A stretch of DNA of 64,000 nt, taken from NCBI RefSeq assembly GCF_025398315.1, contig NZ_JAODOQ010000001.1:2046001-2110000 (forward strand), written 5' to 3'. This stretch comes from Shewanella phaeophyticola. Its GTDB lineage: Bacteria; Pseudomonadota; Gammaproteobacteria; Enterobacterales; Shewanellaceae. Both the position numbers and the translations under genes were made by a program. This document shows positions 63,889-64,000 of this stretch, in pieces (position 1 is the first letter of the stretch; each line of letters starts with the position of its first letter). The notes below the pieces were generated by a model that was not told where the DNA came from, did no database searches, and saw only the letters and a program-made list of their open reading frames with translations.

Positions 63889-64000
63889 ATGAGCCGAGCA
63901 AAATCAACGTTAGAACAATGGCGTATAGTGCAGGCGGTGGTTGATTTTGGCGGTTACGCCCAAGCCGCTGAAAAACTCAATAAGAGTCAATCTTCGCTCA
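63889..64000 (+). CDS. LysR-type transcriptional regulator, N-terminal part (runs off window)
   Basis: The visible 37 codons, MSRAKSTLEQWRIVQAVVDF continuing with GGYAQAAEKLNKSQSSL, are the N-terminal winged helix-turn-helix of LysR-type regulators (pattern F/W-x-AVVD-GGY-x-AAEKL-x-SQSSLS). A TTG six codons upstream (LDLEQS) is an alternative start; AAGGATTGG lies before it. The rest lies outside the window, so no target can be proposed. Confidence 0.8.
   Translation, partial: MSRAKSTLEQWRIVQAVVDFGGYAQAAEKLNKSQSSL

Overview
The window looks like chromosomal DNA from a Shewanella species (Gammaproteobacteria, Alteromonadales). The evidence is the moderate-to-low GC content, the rsxABCDGE-nth cluster, aspS-yebC-ruvCAB, cmoAB, a DUF3541-type gene, alteromonad-style glycogen genes, and short intergenic elements with inverted termini. 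This is inference from protein and gene-order memory, not from a database search.

Layout. 1-12.3 kb (mostly minus strand): an OmpR-type response regulator, a DUF885 lipoprotein, an RhlE-like RNA helicase, tRNA-Ser(GGA), a MarC-family membrane protein, a 268-bp inverted-repeat element, an S9 peptidase, a class I fumarase, pabB (plus) and an HD hydrolase. 12.5-17.8 kb (plus): a glutathione S-transferase, a phosphohexomutase and a TonB-dependent receptor. 17.9-30.0 kb (minus): one glycogen operon, malQ-glgB-glgX-glgP-glgC-glgA. 30.5-35.2 kb: nudL, a small membrane protein, asnS, uvrB. 35.25-37.1 kb: an AT-rich gap with a DnaA-box pair, then a strong promoter and five tRNA-Asn genes. 37.5-46 kb (plus): a degenerate GGDEF/EAL protein, then rsxABCDGE-nth. 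46-54.7 kb: a tiny YnhF-like gene, gloA, ruvB-ruvA-ruvC-yebC, aspS and a three-sensor GGDEF protein. 55.2-63.1 kb (plus): cmoAB, then a five-gene envelope cluster (retropepsin-like lipoprotein, inactive-transglutaminase/7TM protein, ATP-grasp ligase, degenerate M3-like protein, DUF3541-like protein). 63.1-64 kb: a nested repeat element and the start of a LysR-type regulator.

The strongest signal is not a gene. About twenty genes are broken by small lesions, including ruvA, ruvB, ruvC, yebC, nth, rsxC/D/E, fumarase and most of the glycogen operon. In nearly every case the protein family predicts the sequence GGGCC or GGGCCC exactly at the lesion (Trp-Ala, Gly-Pro or similar codons). The string GGGCCC does not occur anywhere in the window. 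GGGCC or its complement survives at only six undamaged places, always as GGC-CCA codons. This points to motif-linked base-calling or consensus error, most simply at a methylated site, rather than mass gene decay. Interrupted genes are therefore annotated as full-length CDS spans with the lesion noted.

The best candidate for poorly described biology is the cluster at 57009-63094. It pairs the known retropepsin/transglutaminase-7TM/ATP-grasp trio with two exported proteins whose genes overlap the trio and each other.
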